Part shown: piece after piece, positions 7,962-15,556 of the stretch
Numbering within the stretch: the stretch's first letter is position 1
Layout: each line of letters starts with the position of its first letter
Source of the DNA: Burkholderiales bacterium
GTDB lineage: Bacteria > Pseudomonadota > Gammaproteobacteria > Burkholderiales > Burkholderiaceae_A
Direction of reading: 5' to 3'
Assembly: GCA_030834045.1 (NCBI GenBank)
Contig: JAURFZ010000002.1
Span: 1 to 32,380 of the forward strand
Length of the DNA stretch: 32,380 bases
Notes under the pieces: generated by a model
Seen by the model: the letters and a program-made list of their open reading frames with translations, nothing else
What the model was told of the DNA's origin: nothing
Databases searched by the model: none
Program-made: the position numbers and the translations under genes

Positions 7962-8953
7962 TGGGCAAGCTCCTTTAGCTGTTTGTAAAGATCATCCGAA
8001 ATCGAAATACCATTGCGCTCGGCCTGGCGTCGAAGGCCAAAGCGTCGCTCACCAGGAAGTCGCACCTCGGGGTCCTGGCTAATATAGGTAATAAGGTCTT
8101 CCATACGCTGGAAATAACCCTCTTGCGACCTCAGCCCGATGTCGATGGCAAGTAAGGCCTGGGCAATACGAGGCCGGTTGCCTTCGAGCTCGAAAAAGGA
8201 GTCGGCCTCAAAGCCATAGGCCGAGTTGGAAACGGCCACGCAGAGCGCCTCAACCATAAAGGCAAGCATGGCGCCCTTGGCCCCGCCTGCAGGCACCATC
8301 ATTCCTGTGAGACCTTCCTTGGGGTCCGTGGTGGGTTCGCCTTTGGAGTTTAAAGCCCAACCCTCGGGAATGGACTCGCCTTTTTGCGCGGCAACCATAA
8401 GCTTGCCGCGAGCCACCGCGCTTAAAGAGAGGTCAATGAGAACAGGGTCGGCCTTGACCCGAGGAAAGGCTGCGGCAATAGGGTTGGTTCCAAAGACAGC
8501 GCGACGACCTCCCCACATGGGCATAGCCGCAGGTGAGTTGCCCACCACCAATCCAATGAGACCCTGACGAGCAAGGTCTTCTGCGAAATGACCCGCCACT
8601 CCAAAATGGTGGCTGTTGGCAACCGCAATGAAGGACACGCCCTGGGTCTTGGCCCGCGCTGCCGCCTCGGCAACGGCAAGTTGCATGGCAGGAAAGGCAA
8701 ACCCCTCTTGGGCATCGACAACAGCTGCTGCGGGACGGCTTGCAACGACGCAGGGCTTAGCCTGGGCATTCACACGCCCCACACGAACATGACCCGCATA
8801 CTGAGGTACCCGCGACAGCCCATGCGAGGCCATGCCATCGGCATCGGCACGAACCAATGACTTGGCAGTGATTTGCGCAGCCCTTGCCTGCACACCTGAG
8901 GCCTCAAGGGCCTTGGCGGCAAGGTTTTCAGCGTCAATAAGACTAAGGTTCAT
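7958..8953 (-). CDS. comC: Malate/L-lactate dehydrogenase (Ldh2) family protein, probable sulfolactate dehydrogenase ComC
   Basis: A 331-aa NAD(P)-dependent 2-hydroxyacid dehydrogenase of the Ldh2/MDH2 fold. Family blocks are DGMASHGLSRVPQY, NSHHFGVAGHFAEDLA, GTNPIAAAFPR and PAGGAKGAMLAFMVEALC. ComC of this family oxidises (R)-sulfolactate to sulfopyruvate; relatives act on malate, lactate or ureidoglycolate. The sulfolactate role is preferred because an SlcC-like gene lies directly upstream (the known racemising pair) and xsc, hpsN and soe genes are nearby. The start is set at ATG 8953, 8 nt after the slcC stop. An in-frame TTG at 8965 has no properly spaced ribosome site; the AAGG at 8966-8969 is 12 nt from the ATG, itself long. 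Confidence 0.82.
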   Translation of the reverse strand: MNLSLIDAENLAAKALEASGVQARAAQITAKSLVRADADGMASHGLSRVPQYAGHVRVGRVNAQAKPCVVASRPAAAVVDAQEGFAFPAMQLAVAEAAARAKTQGVSFIAVANSHHFGVAGHFAEDLARQGLIGLVVGNSPAAMPMWGGRRAVFGTNPIAAAFPRVKADPVLIDLSLSAVARGKLMVAAQKGESIPEGWALNSKGEPTTDPKEGLTGMMVPAGGAKGAMLAFMVEALCVAVSNSAYGFEADSFFELEGNRPRIAQALLAIDIGLRSQEGYFQRMEDLITYISQDPEVRLPGERRFGLRRQAERNGISISDDLYKQLKELAQ

Positions 8954-8961
8954 GAAGCAGT

Positions 8962-9885
8962 TCAACCTTTCGAGAGTTGATGGAGCTCGTTCGCAACACG
9001 CTCGGCAATAAGACCACTCACCCGCTGATTGCTATCTTGCGTGACCCCAGAGATATGCGGTGTGACGATGACATTGGCAAGGCGTGCTAGCTCGGTTGGC
9101 GCAGGTAAAGGTTCCGTCTCAAAGACATCAATGGCAGCACCACCAAGATGGCCCGACGTTAAAGCCTTTAGTAAGGCCTGCTCATCGACAATGCCACCCC
9201 GCGAGGTGTTAATAAGAATACTGCCAGGCTTCATAGAAGCAATAACCTTTGCATTAAACATAGAGGCCGTTGAAGCCAAGTAAGGAACATGAATCGAGAT
9301 GACGTCTGCGGTCTGCAGGAGGTCTTCGAAGCTCAGAAGCTCTATGTTGGTGGGGGCCTGCTTTAGAAATGGGTCGTGGCCGGTGCATTCAAAGCCAAAG
9401 CTCTGAGCAAGCCGCGCGACTCTGCAGCCAATATCGCCAAGACCCACAATCCCAAGCTTACGTCCTGGAGCCTCGCGACCATCGGACGACTCGGCGCGAC
9501 ACCAGCCTTTGGCCTGCATGCCTTGCATGGCGGCGGGAAGCCTGCGAAGCAGGGCCACCGCGCTCACCACCACATACTCCGCTACCGAGTGTGCATTGGC
9601 GCCTGTTGCCGGAATAACCTTAATACCGCGTGCCTTGCAGGCTTCGAGGTTGATGTTGTCCAGGCCCACACCCAGTCGGCCCACAAGCTTGAGCCTAGGT
9701 GCCAAATGAAGCAGGCTCTCGGTCACCTTAGTCTGGTTGCGAACAATCAAGGCATCGGCATTCGCAAGCTCATCGACAAGCTGCTCGGGCTGGGCAAAAG
9801 CATCTGGCTTGTGAACAACCTGGAACTGCTGCCGCAGGCGCGCGACCGCCTGCTCGTCCATGAACTCTGTGATTAGAATAACCAT
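8962..9885 (-). CDS. slcC: D-isomer 2-hydroxyacid dehydrogenase family protein, probable (S)-sulfolactate dehydrogenase SlcC
   Basis: A 307-aa protein of the 3-phosphoglycerate/D-2-hydroxyacid dehydrogenase fold. The Rossmann motif is LGIVGLGDIGCRVA. The catalytic Arg-Glu-His triad can be placed in NTSRGGIVDE, VFETEPLP and TPHISGVT. It lacks the C-terminal ACT/regulatory part of SerA, which argues against serine biosynthesis. SlcC oxidises (S)-sulfolactate to 3-sulfopyruvate, and with ComC it interconverts the enantiomers. It is the first gene of the minus-strand operon. I chose ATG 9885; the frame extends to a TTG at 9924, but that stretch contains a likely promoter and an inverted repeat. 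No ribosome site precedes 9885, so the transcript may be nearly leaderless. Confidence 0.8.
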   Translation of the reverse strand: MVILITEFMDEQAVARLRQQFQVVHKPDAFAQPEQLVDELANADALIVRNQTKVTESLLHLAPRLKLVGRLGVGLDNINLEACKARGIKVIPATGANAHSVAEYVVVSAVALLRRLPAAMQGMQAKGWCRAESSDGREAPGRKLGIVGLGDIGCRVARLAQSFGFECTGHDPFLKQAPTNIELLSFEDLLQTADVISIHVPYLASTASMFNAKVIASMKPGSILINTSRGGIVDEQALLKALTSGHLGGAAIDVFETEPLPAPTELARLANVIVTPHISGVTQDSNQRVSGLIAERVANELHQLSKG

Positions 9886-9924
9886 GATATATGTATCATA
9901 TACATGACTTGCATTATGGCACAA
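9885..9924 (-). promoter_or_regulatory. Putative promoter and overlapping operator of the slcC operon
   Basis: On the minus strand a -35-like TTGTGC (9919-9924) and a -10-like TATGAT (9895-9900) are separated by 18 nt. The plus-strand sequence ATGTATCATATACAT (9891-9905) is a perfect 6+6 inverted repeat with a 3-nt centre. It covers the -10 and ends 5 nt before the chosen start codon, the layout of a repressor operator. The half-site resembles GntR-family operators, but no GntR gene is in the window. The predicted transcription start falls within a few nt of ATG 9885. Confidence 0.5.
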
Positions 9925-10010
9925 AACAGTCCGAATTCGGCCTACGGATTGACCCTAGAAGGGCTTTGCCAGGATCTCTCGGAGCAATCGCCTGCAACGT
10001 GATGCCACGG

Positions 10011-11408
10011 CTATTTTGCTGCCAAACCGAGCGCCTGGTTTACCAGCCCCCTTAATGACTTTTGAAGCTTACGCCGCTGGGCTGCAAAGACGGGGTCCTG
10101 GCAGAGGTTCTTAAGCTCATAAGGGTCTTCCTTAAGATCGTAGAGCTCATCAAGTTCACCTGCCTGCCCCCGATTCACCCAGTGAATATATTTGTAGCGT
10201 TGGGTTCGTATGGCCTTGTAGGTCATTCCGACCAGCCAGGGCATAGCATTTTCTGCCCAATACTCCACCATGAAAGACTTTCGGTGCTTGGCCTTTGCAG
10301 ACTGAAAGACTGGGACCATCGACTGCCCTTGAATATGTTGACCAGGCTGACCCCCTGCAAGCTCAATAAGTGTGGGAGCAATGTCCTGACAGATGACGAG
10401 CTGAGATCGGTTCGAACCCGATGGAATCATTGGCGGATAACGCACAGCAAAGGGGGATCGAATACCCTCCTCGTAGGCAAAACGACGTTCTGGCCCAAGG
10501 CCATGCTCACCGAAGAAATACCCGTTATCACCAAAGAAAATAATGCAGGTGTTATCAAGCTCACCCTGCTCGTCTAGCGTCTGCAGAATACGGCCGACAC
10601 CCTCGTCCACACTGGCCATCATCTGGGCCCGAAGCCGAATCTCTTGCTGGGTTCCTGCCTGCAGCGCCTTCAATAAAGTCTTGGCTGCCGGCTTTTTCTT
10701 CAGTTCAAGGCATTCCTTCCAGGCGGGTTTGTTTTTTACAACCTCTTCGGCCGAGAGCATGTTGGGAGTTGAAGGAAAGACATCGTTTTTGTAGAGCCCC
10801 TGGTGACGTTTGGGAACAATGTAACCACCATTAGGAAGAATGGTGAGCTTGCCATCGGCCGCCTGGTCCGCATCGGGATGCACCGCCTTGTGCGCATAGA
10901 AAAGAGAGAAGGGTTTGGTGCGTTTGCGTTTTAAATAATCCACTGCATAGTCATTCATGATGTCGGTCATGTAGCCCTTGTGGGCACTGTAGCGTCCGTT
11001 CTTGTTGAGTACAGGATCGTTCAGTCGGCCATGACCGTCGTAGCTAATCCAGTGGTCGTAGCCTGGTCGCGGCTTGCCGTCATTGCCCATATGCCACTTG
11101 CCAATGTGAGCCGTTTCATAGCCCAGTTGCTGCAGCTCGAGGTGGTAGTTGGGTAGCCTATGGCTCATGGCGTCGCGGGCGACATTATCAATAACACCAT
11201 GACGGCTTGCATACTGGCCCGACATAACGGAGGCCCTGTTGGGGGAACAGATTGGTGTAGTGTGAAAGGCTCGCGTAAAAAGCGCTCCCTCGTGTGCTAT
11301 GCGATCGATATTGGGCGTCTTCATGTAAGGATGACCTCCGGCCCCGAACTCGTCATAACGAAGGTCGTCAATCAGTATGACCAAAAAATTGGGCTTTCTT
11401 TTTTTCAT
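10011..11408 (-). CDS. Type I sulfatase (formylglycine-dependent), cytoplasmic
   Basis: A 465-aa arylsulfatase-family hydrolase that would cleave a sulfate ester. Metal-site aspartates lie in ILIDDLRYDEFG (D14, D15). The modifiable cysteine is C54 in ICSPNRAS (C-x-P-x-R), to be converted to formylglycine. HIGKWHMG and a later FFGDNGYFFGEHGLG block complete the active site. The start is ATG 11408 because AAGGAG stands 6 nt upstream; the frame continues to a TTG at 11426 through that ribosome site. There is no signal peptide, whereas many sulfatases are exported, so the substrate must be imported first. No formylglycine-generating enzyme is in the window. It is divergent from the phosphoesterase at 11532. 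The substrate is unknown; sulfate released here would join the sulfate made by SoeABC. Confidence 0.9.
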   Translation of the reverse strand: MKKRKPNFLVILIDDLRYDEFGAGGHPYMKTPNIDRIAHEGALFTRAFHTTPICSPNRASVMSGQYASRHGVIDNVARDAMSHRLPNYHLELQQLGYETAHIGKWHMGNDGKPRPGYDHWISYDGHGRLNDPVLNKNGRYSAHKGYMTDIMNDYAVDYLKRKRTKPFSLFYAHKAVHPDADQAADGKLTILPNGGYIVPKRHQGLYKNDVFPSTPNMLSAEEVVKNKPAWKECLELKKKPAAKTLLKALQAGTQQEIRLRAQMMASVDEGVGRILQTLDEQGELDNTCIIFFGDNGYFFGEHGLGPERRFAYEEGIRSPFAVRYPPMIPSGSNRSQLVICQDIAPTLIELAGGQPGQHIQGQSMVPVFQSAKAKHRKSFMVEYWAENAMPWLVGMTYKAIRTQRYKYIHWVNRGQAGELDELYDLKEDPYELKNLCQDPVFAAQRRKLQKSLRGLVNQALGLAAK

Positions 11409-11426
11409 GTGGGTCTCCTTGTTCAA

Positions 11427-11531
11427 AGTTTGTCATCCTAACGTGTCAACACGCTTTCGATTAGATGCTCAAGCAATTATGCGCATAATAGTCCGATCAA
11501 CAGCGGGCTAAGTTAACCAAGGGTATTTCCC
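11427..11531. promoter_or_regulatory. Divergent intergenic region with two palindromes
   Basis: This 105-nt gap separates the divergent sulfatase and phosphoesterase genes and must hold both promoters. It contains a perfect 14-bp palindrome, ATTATGCGCATAAT (11476-11489), and a second inverted repeat, CGTGTCAACACG (11442-11453, arms of 5 with a 2-nt centre). GCTAAGTTAACC at 11507-11518 resembles the 12-nt repeat found at 15578-15613. No convincing -35/-10 pair could be assigned. A shared regulator binding here is likely but not identified. Confidence 0.45.
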
Positions 11532-13358
11532 ATGACGACCTCTTCCAATGGCAATTCCATCATCCGGCCAAAAGGCTCTCCAACCCCTCGGTATACATTT
11601 GCAGTTGTCGCAGATACTCATGTCAATGAACTCGACATTGGGGGAACATCACCCTACGAGACTAACGCCTACGCAAATCAAAGGGCCCGTTATGTCTTTG
11701 AACAGCTTGCAGAGATCGAATCAGAGCTTGCATTCGTTGTTCACTTGGGCGACATCGTTCATCCTGTTCCAGGTCTACCAAGCTTTGAGCAGGCTGTCAC
11801 CGAGTTCAAAGCCATTGCAGGCTGCCTAAAAATTCCTCTTTACTGCGTGCCTGGTAATCATGATGTTGGCGACAAAAAAGTTGACTGGATGCCGGCCGAT
11901 CACGTTAGTAGCAGCTACTTAAAAAAGTACCGCCAGCATTTTGGGAAAGACTTTTTTGAGTTTTCTTTCCAGAGCGATCAGTTTGTTTTTCTAAACACTG
12001 TTCTTATGAACTCCGGATTGGCCGAGGAGGAAGAGCAACGCAACTGGCTTGAACAAATCCTTAGCAGGCCTTGCACAGGGCGTCGTTACGTGTTCATGCA
12101 CTACCCACCTTATTTGTGGCGTGAGGACGAGCCGGGCAACTACGACAACATCGACCAGCCTGCTCGGTCCTGGCTTTTGGGTTTGCTCAGGCAGCCCGGC
12201 ATCGACACAATCTTTGCAGGTCATGTTCATAATTTTTGGCTTGACCGAATTGGTGAAGCGAATTTCTTCATGCTTCCATCAACGGCATTTATGCGGCACG
12301 ATTTTTCCGCCTTCTACCGTATTGCGCCAGCAGTCGAGTTCGGACGAGGCGACCCAGGGCGATTCGGTTATTTCCTGGTCGATGTCTTTGAGAGCGAATC
12401 GGTGGTTTACTCAATTCGAACCCAGGGTGAGCGCCAGCTCCCCGGCAGGCCAACCGCGAAAACCCAACTGCTTGCAACACACCCACGGGTGTCGACGTTT
12501 CCAAATGTTGGTGTTGAACTTCGCCACCCTTGGGCACAGTCCGAGCAAATTACGGCAACCGGTGGTGTCCAAGAGTTCGGCCGAAAGTTTGCCCGCAATG
12601 ACTACCCTCTGCAGGCGCTTCTTGAAATGGGAACAAGGCTCGTAAAGATTCCCGAAATTGATGTTCGCACCCAGGAATCACGTGAGCGTATTCCCCTGCT
12701 TCGGGGGCAGGGTATTTCCGTGTGGATGACCAAACTTGGTGCCCCCAGCGATGCGCTTCTAAGCCAGGATAACCTTCAAGTTGATGCTATGGAATGCAAT
12801 CAAAGACTTGTTGATTTTAATCGGGTCAAAGATCGCTATCAGGCCTTTACCAAGGCTACTGGCATTGGGCTGTTTTTATCGCCACTTCGAGATGAAGGCC
12901 TTGAGAAACAAACCCATGGAAATACCTTCAGCCACTTTATTCGATCTGGGTTTTTAGTTGGTGAATTAGAAGCCCAGACAGACTGGATGCAGAAGATGGT
13001 TGCAGGCAGCTTTCTTAATGGCGTGGTTGTACGCCATGAATTTCACCAAGAACTTGCTATGGTCACTGAAGATTGCGCAGCCTGGGCGAAGACCTGTGGA
13101 TGCTCAGTTCAAATTTCTATTAAAACGTCAGGCCCATCAACTGCCGCCCTTAACGGTGACACTGAAAGGCTAAGGCAGTTAACGCAGCAAGCCCTCAGTC
13201 TTTGCCTAAAACACCCTAATCTATTTTTTATTTTCGACACCTTTGCCGATGTCGACCGTGGCTATTATCCAAGGCTTGGCTTCATTGATGGGCACTTCAA
13301 CTTAAGACCTGCGGGCCTGCAATGGCAGAAGGCCGTTGCAACAGGCGAGGCTTACTAA
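11532..13358 (+). CDS. Calcineurin-like metallophosphoesterase with long C-terminal domain of unknown function
   Basis: A 608-aa protein. Residues about 20-300 form a metallophosphoesterase domain with the whole metal set in order: D28 and H30 (VADTHVN), D74 (HLGDIVHP), GNHD at 108-111, H190 (FMHYPPY), and H231/H233 (AGHVHNF). Residues about 330-608 show no domain I can name. They have alternating strand/helix-like segments and end in FIFDTFADVDRGYYP, which faintly recalls a TIM barrel. No signal peptide or membrane helix is evident, so it is probably cytoplasmic like the divergent sulfatase. The pair may dismantle a molecule bearing both a sulfate ester and a phosphate mono- or diester, but the substrate is unknown. 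By eye the codons look more A/T-rich than in neighbouring genes. The last 4 nt overlap the convergent tauE/safE gene. Confidence 0.85.
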   Translation: MTTSSNGNSIIRPKGSPTPRYTFAVVADTHVNELDIGGTSPYETNAYANQRARYVFEQLAEIESELAFVVHLGDIVHPVPGLPSFEQAVTEFKAIAGCLKIPLYCVPGNHDVGDKKVDWMPADHVSSSYLKKYRQHFGKDFFEFSFQSDQFVFLNTVLMNSGLAEEEEQRNWLEQILSRPCTGRRYVFMHYPPYLWREDEPGNYDNIDQPARSWLLGLLRQPGIDTIFAGHVHNFWLDRIGEANFFMLPSTAFMRHDFSAFYRIAPAVEFGRGDPGRFGYFLVDVFESESVVYSIRTQGERQLPGRPTAKTQLLATHPRVSTFPNVGVELRHPWAQSEQITATGGVQEFGRKFARNDYPLQALLEMGTRLVKIPEIDVRTQESRERIPLLRGQGISVWMTKLGAPSDALLSQDNLQVDAMECNQRLVDFNRVKDRYQAFTKATGIGLFLSPLRDEGLEKQTHGNTFSHFIRSGFLVGELEAQTDWMQKMVAGSFLNGVVVRHEFHQELAMVTEDCAAWAKTCGCSVQISIKTSGPSTAALNGDTERLRQLTQQALSLCLKHPNLFFIFDTFADVDRGYYPRLGFIDGHFNLRPAGLQWQKAVATGEAY

Positions 13359-14167
13359 ACCAATTCAACGGGCAAAAATCGCAGTAAAAAAAAGCCACTG
13401 CTTGCGAGGATAAAAAGCAAAATAAATTGTCTGAGTCGATTCGGAGAAATAAACCCTGTCAGGTGCTGACCTGCTGAGGTTGCAATAATGTAGACAGGAA
13501 GTCCTAGGGCCAAGGGTGGGAACAGTTCTTTCCCCACAAAACCAACTCCAAGCATCAAGGTTATGGTGGCGATTGACATCACTGTGGCGTACAGATGCAT
13601 CATGGAACGCACCAGACGAGGTTCGTTTATTGCGTTCATGAAATAACTCGCCGCCACGGGGCCGCCAATGCCTGTCAAAGCTATAAGGCTCCCACAGGCC
13701 AGACCCAACCCTCGTGAAACGTTGTTCGAAACCCTAGGAAGCAAACGCTGAGCGCCGACCAACATAGCCAAGGCTATGAATGCAATAACGAAACTCGCAA
13801 TCAGGCCAACGACATTGGTATCTAGAATCCCTTGTGCAAATAATCCAATGGGTAGCCCGAGGACTGACCAGAGGACAAACTTATGCAACAGCCTGTAGGT
13901 GTGTGCCTTGTCATAAACCTGTCTGAAGGCTGATCGAAGCAGTAGCAATGGCCCAAACAACTCAAGCAAGATAGAGATGGCAATGGCCTGAGGCATTGCG
14001 TAAATCGACGCCAGAGGAAGGATCATGACCATGGCACCGCCAAAACCGGTAGCGCCTCGCACCAGCCCACCCAATAAAAAGATACCCACCAACATGGTGA
14101 GATGGTTAGTAAGGTTGGGGTCGAGCCATGGGCTTAGTGTTTCTACAGAGGGCAGCATGGCTAGCAT
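13355..14167 (-). CDS. TauE/SafE family sulfite/organosulfonate exporter
   Basis: About 270 aa with eight or so hydrophobic helices and the family opening GIFLLGGLVRGATGFGGAM, in which the conserved G-x-G-G-G-like turn is GFGGA. An internal repeat gives a second glycine-rich motif, IALTGIGGPVAASYF. TauE/SafE proteins export sulfite, sulfoacetate or related anions, and one is often found beside xsc clusters to relieve sulfite stress. Start choice is uncertain: a TTG at 14176 and ATGs at 14167 and 14158 are in frame without a clear ribosome site; I give 14167. It follows the SulP gene by about 20 nt as the second gene of a minus-strand pair. Its stop overlaps the convergent phosphoesterase by 4 nt. 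Confidence 0.85.
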   Translation of the reverse strand: MLAMLPSVETLSPWLDPNLTNHLTMLVGIFLLGGLVRGATGFGGAMVMILPLASIYAMPQAIAISILLELFGPLLLLRSAFRQVYDKAHTYRLLHKFVLWSVLGLPIGLFAQGILDTNVVGLIASFVIAFIALAMLVGAQRLLPRVSNNVSRGLGLACGSLIALTGIGGPVAASYFMNAINEPRLVRSMMHLYATVMSIATITLMLGVGFVGKELFPPLALGLPVYIIATSAGQHLTGFISPNRLRQFILLFILASSGFFLLRFLPVELV

Positions 14168-14187
14168 CGATGACAAGGCGTCAGGGC

Positions 14188-15546
14188 CTAGCTTTTCGAT
14201 GGTCCTTTTTGATCGGGCCCTAAAATACGTTGCACCACAAAAAACAAAAGAACACCCCCAATAAGGGCAGCCTCGAGCGACCAGAACAAGGTTGCCCCCA
14301 TGGTGAAGAGGCAGGCCAGACGATTACTCCAGCCAAGCTCAAGGGTATGACGAAGGTCGCGTCTTTCAATAAGACGCCAGGCCACCACCCACAAAACACC
14401 CGCAATGCAGGCAAGCGGTAAGAGCGTGGCAAATTCACGACCGAAGGCAAGAATCAGAACAAGAAGAAGCGAAGCAATCACCGCGGCCATGGGGGTCTTC
14501 GCACCACTGGCTATGTTGACCCCAGAGCGATTAAACGAACCGCTGGTTGGGTAGGATGAAAAGAAAGAGCCGGTAAGGTTTCCAAGACCCTGCCCAATCA
14601 CCTCCTGCGTGCCGTTAAAGGCAATGCCTTGGCGCGTGGCCATAGCACGCGAAATGGCAGAGGCCTCTGCGAGCGCAAGCATGGTCATCACCAGGCAAGG
14701 CACGAGAAGAGATGGCAAAACCTCGAGCGGCGGAATGGGCCAGGAGAGCAACGGCAGTGCGCTGGGCAGAGCAGAGACGGCCGGAAGGCTTGGCCGACCA
14801 AGCCAGTGCGTAAGCAGCCAGGTGACAGCCGAGGCAAGCAAAAGACCGAAGAACATGGCGGGCAGTCGCCGTGAGACCTTCTCAAACAACAGGATGAAAA
14901 CAATGGTCATCACCGCGATGGCCAATGGGAAAAAATTAATTTGATCGAGTCGCTCGAGGACTTGGCCTGCTGTGACAAGGATGGAGGTGGTGCGTTCAAG
15001 CGACAGGCCAAGCGCGGTGCCCACCTGGCTGTTTGCGATGAGCACTGCTGCACCGATGGTGAAGCCCAGAATAACCGCGTGCGGAACTTTTTCAACGAGC
15101 CTACCCAGGCCTGAGATACCAATAGCGAGTTGCAGAACGCCCACCATAAACGTGAGACTAAGCACCAGCGCCACGTAGTCTGGGCTGCCCGGAGTAGCGA
15201 GTGGCGCAACCAATGCAAGCGTGGTGAGCGAAATGGCATTGGCGGGACCCGTGACCATGACCCGGCTTGAGCCCCACAGCGCAGCAACAACGCAGGGCAC
15301 CATCGCCGCGTAAAGACCGTACTGAGGGGGCATGCCCGCCAAGGTGGCAAAGGCAACGCCCTGGGGCAGAACAACTGTTGCACCGGTGAGGCCTGCCCAG
15401 ACGTCCGACTGCACATGGCCTGACTTTGGCCACTGAGGAAGCCAGTGAAGAAAAGGGAAGAGTCTGCGCCACATAGTTAGCTTGGGCGGAATTACCGACG
15501 GAGGAAGAGGAATAACCTCTTTGAAAACTGGAACATTTTGACCCAT
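14188..15546 (-). CDS. SulP family anion permease lacking STAS domain
   Basis: A 452-aa polytopic membrane protein of the SulP/SLC26 family. Family blocks are GLTGATVVLPQGVAFATLAGMPPQYGLYAA (residues about 52-81), VTGPANAISL and a later SYPTSGSFNRSGVN. SulP transporters move sulfate, bicarbonate or small dicarboxylates. Most bacterial members have about 550 aa and end in a cytoplasmic STAS domain; here the protein stops just after the last helix, with only a short polar tail. With the TauE/SafE gene downstream it forms a pair that could import sulfate or a sulfonate, or exchange sulfate against another anion. The start at 15546 has no visible ribosome site and lies 10 nt from the furthest possible start of the divergent iclR gene. 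Confidence 0.9.
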   Translation of the reverse strand: MGQNVPVFKEVIPLPPSVIPPKLTMWRRLFPFLHWLPQWPKSGHVQSDVWAGLTGATVVLPQGVAFATLAGMPPQYGLYAAMVPCVVAALWGSSRVMVTGPANAISLTTLALVAPLATPGSPDYVALVLSLTFMVGVLQLAIGISGLGRLVEKVPHAVILGFTIGAAVLIANSQVGTALGLSLERTTSILVTAGQVLERLDQINFFPLAIAVMTIVFILLFEKVSRRLPAMFFGLLLASAVTWLLTHWLGRPSLPAVSALPSALPLLSWPIPPLEVLPSLLVPCLVMTMLALAEASAISRAMATRQGIAFNGTQEVIGQGLGNLTGSFFSSYPTSGSFNRSGVNIASGAKTPMAAVIASLLLVLILAFGREFATLLPLACIAGVLWVVAWRLIERRDLRHTLELGWSNRLACLFTMGATLFWSLEAALIGGVLLFFVVQRILGPDQKGPSKS

Positions 15547-15556
15547 AATTTAGCGA

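Noticed and set aside
8962..9885. Phosphoglycerate dehydrogenase SerA
   Set aside because: Too short for SerA with its regulatory domain, and directly coupled to an Ldh2-family dehydrogenase as in the SlcC/ComC pair.
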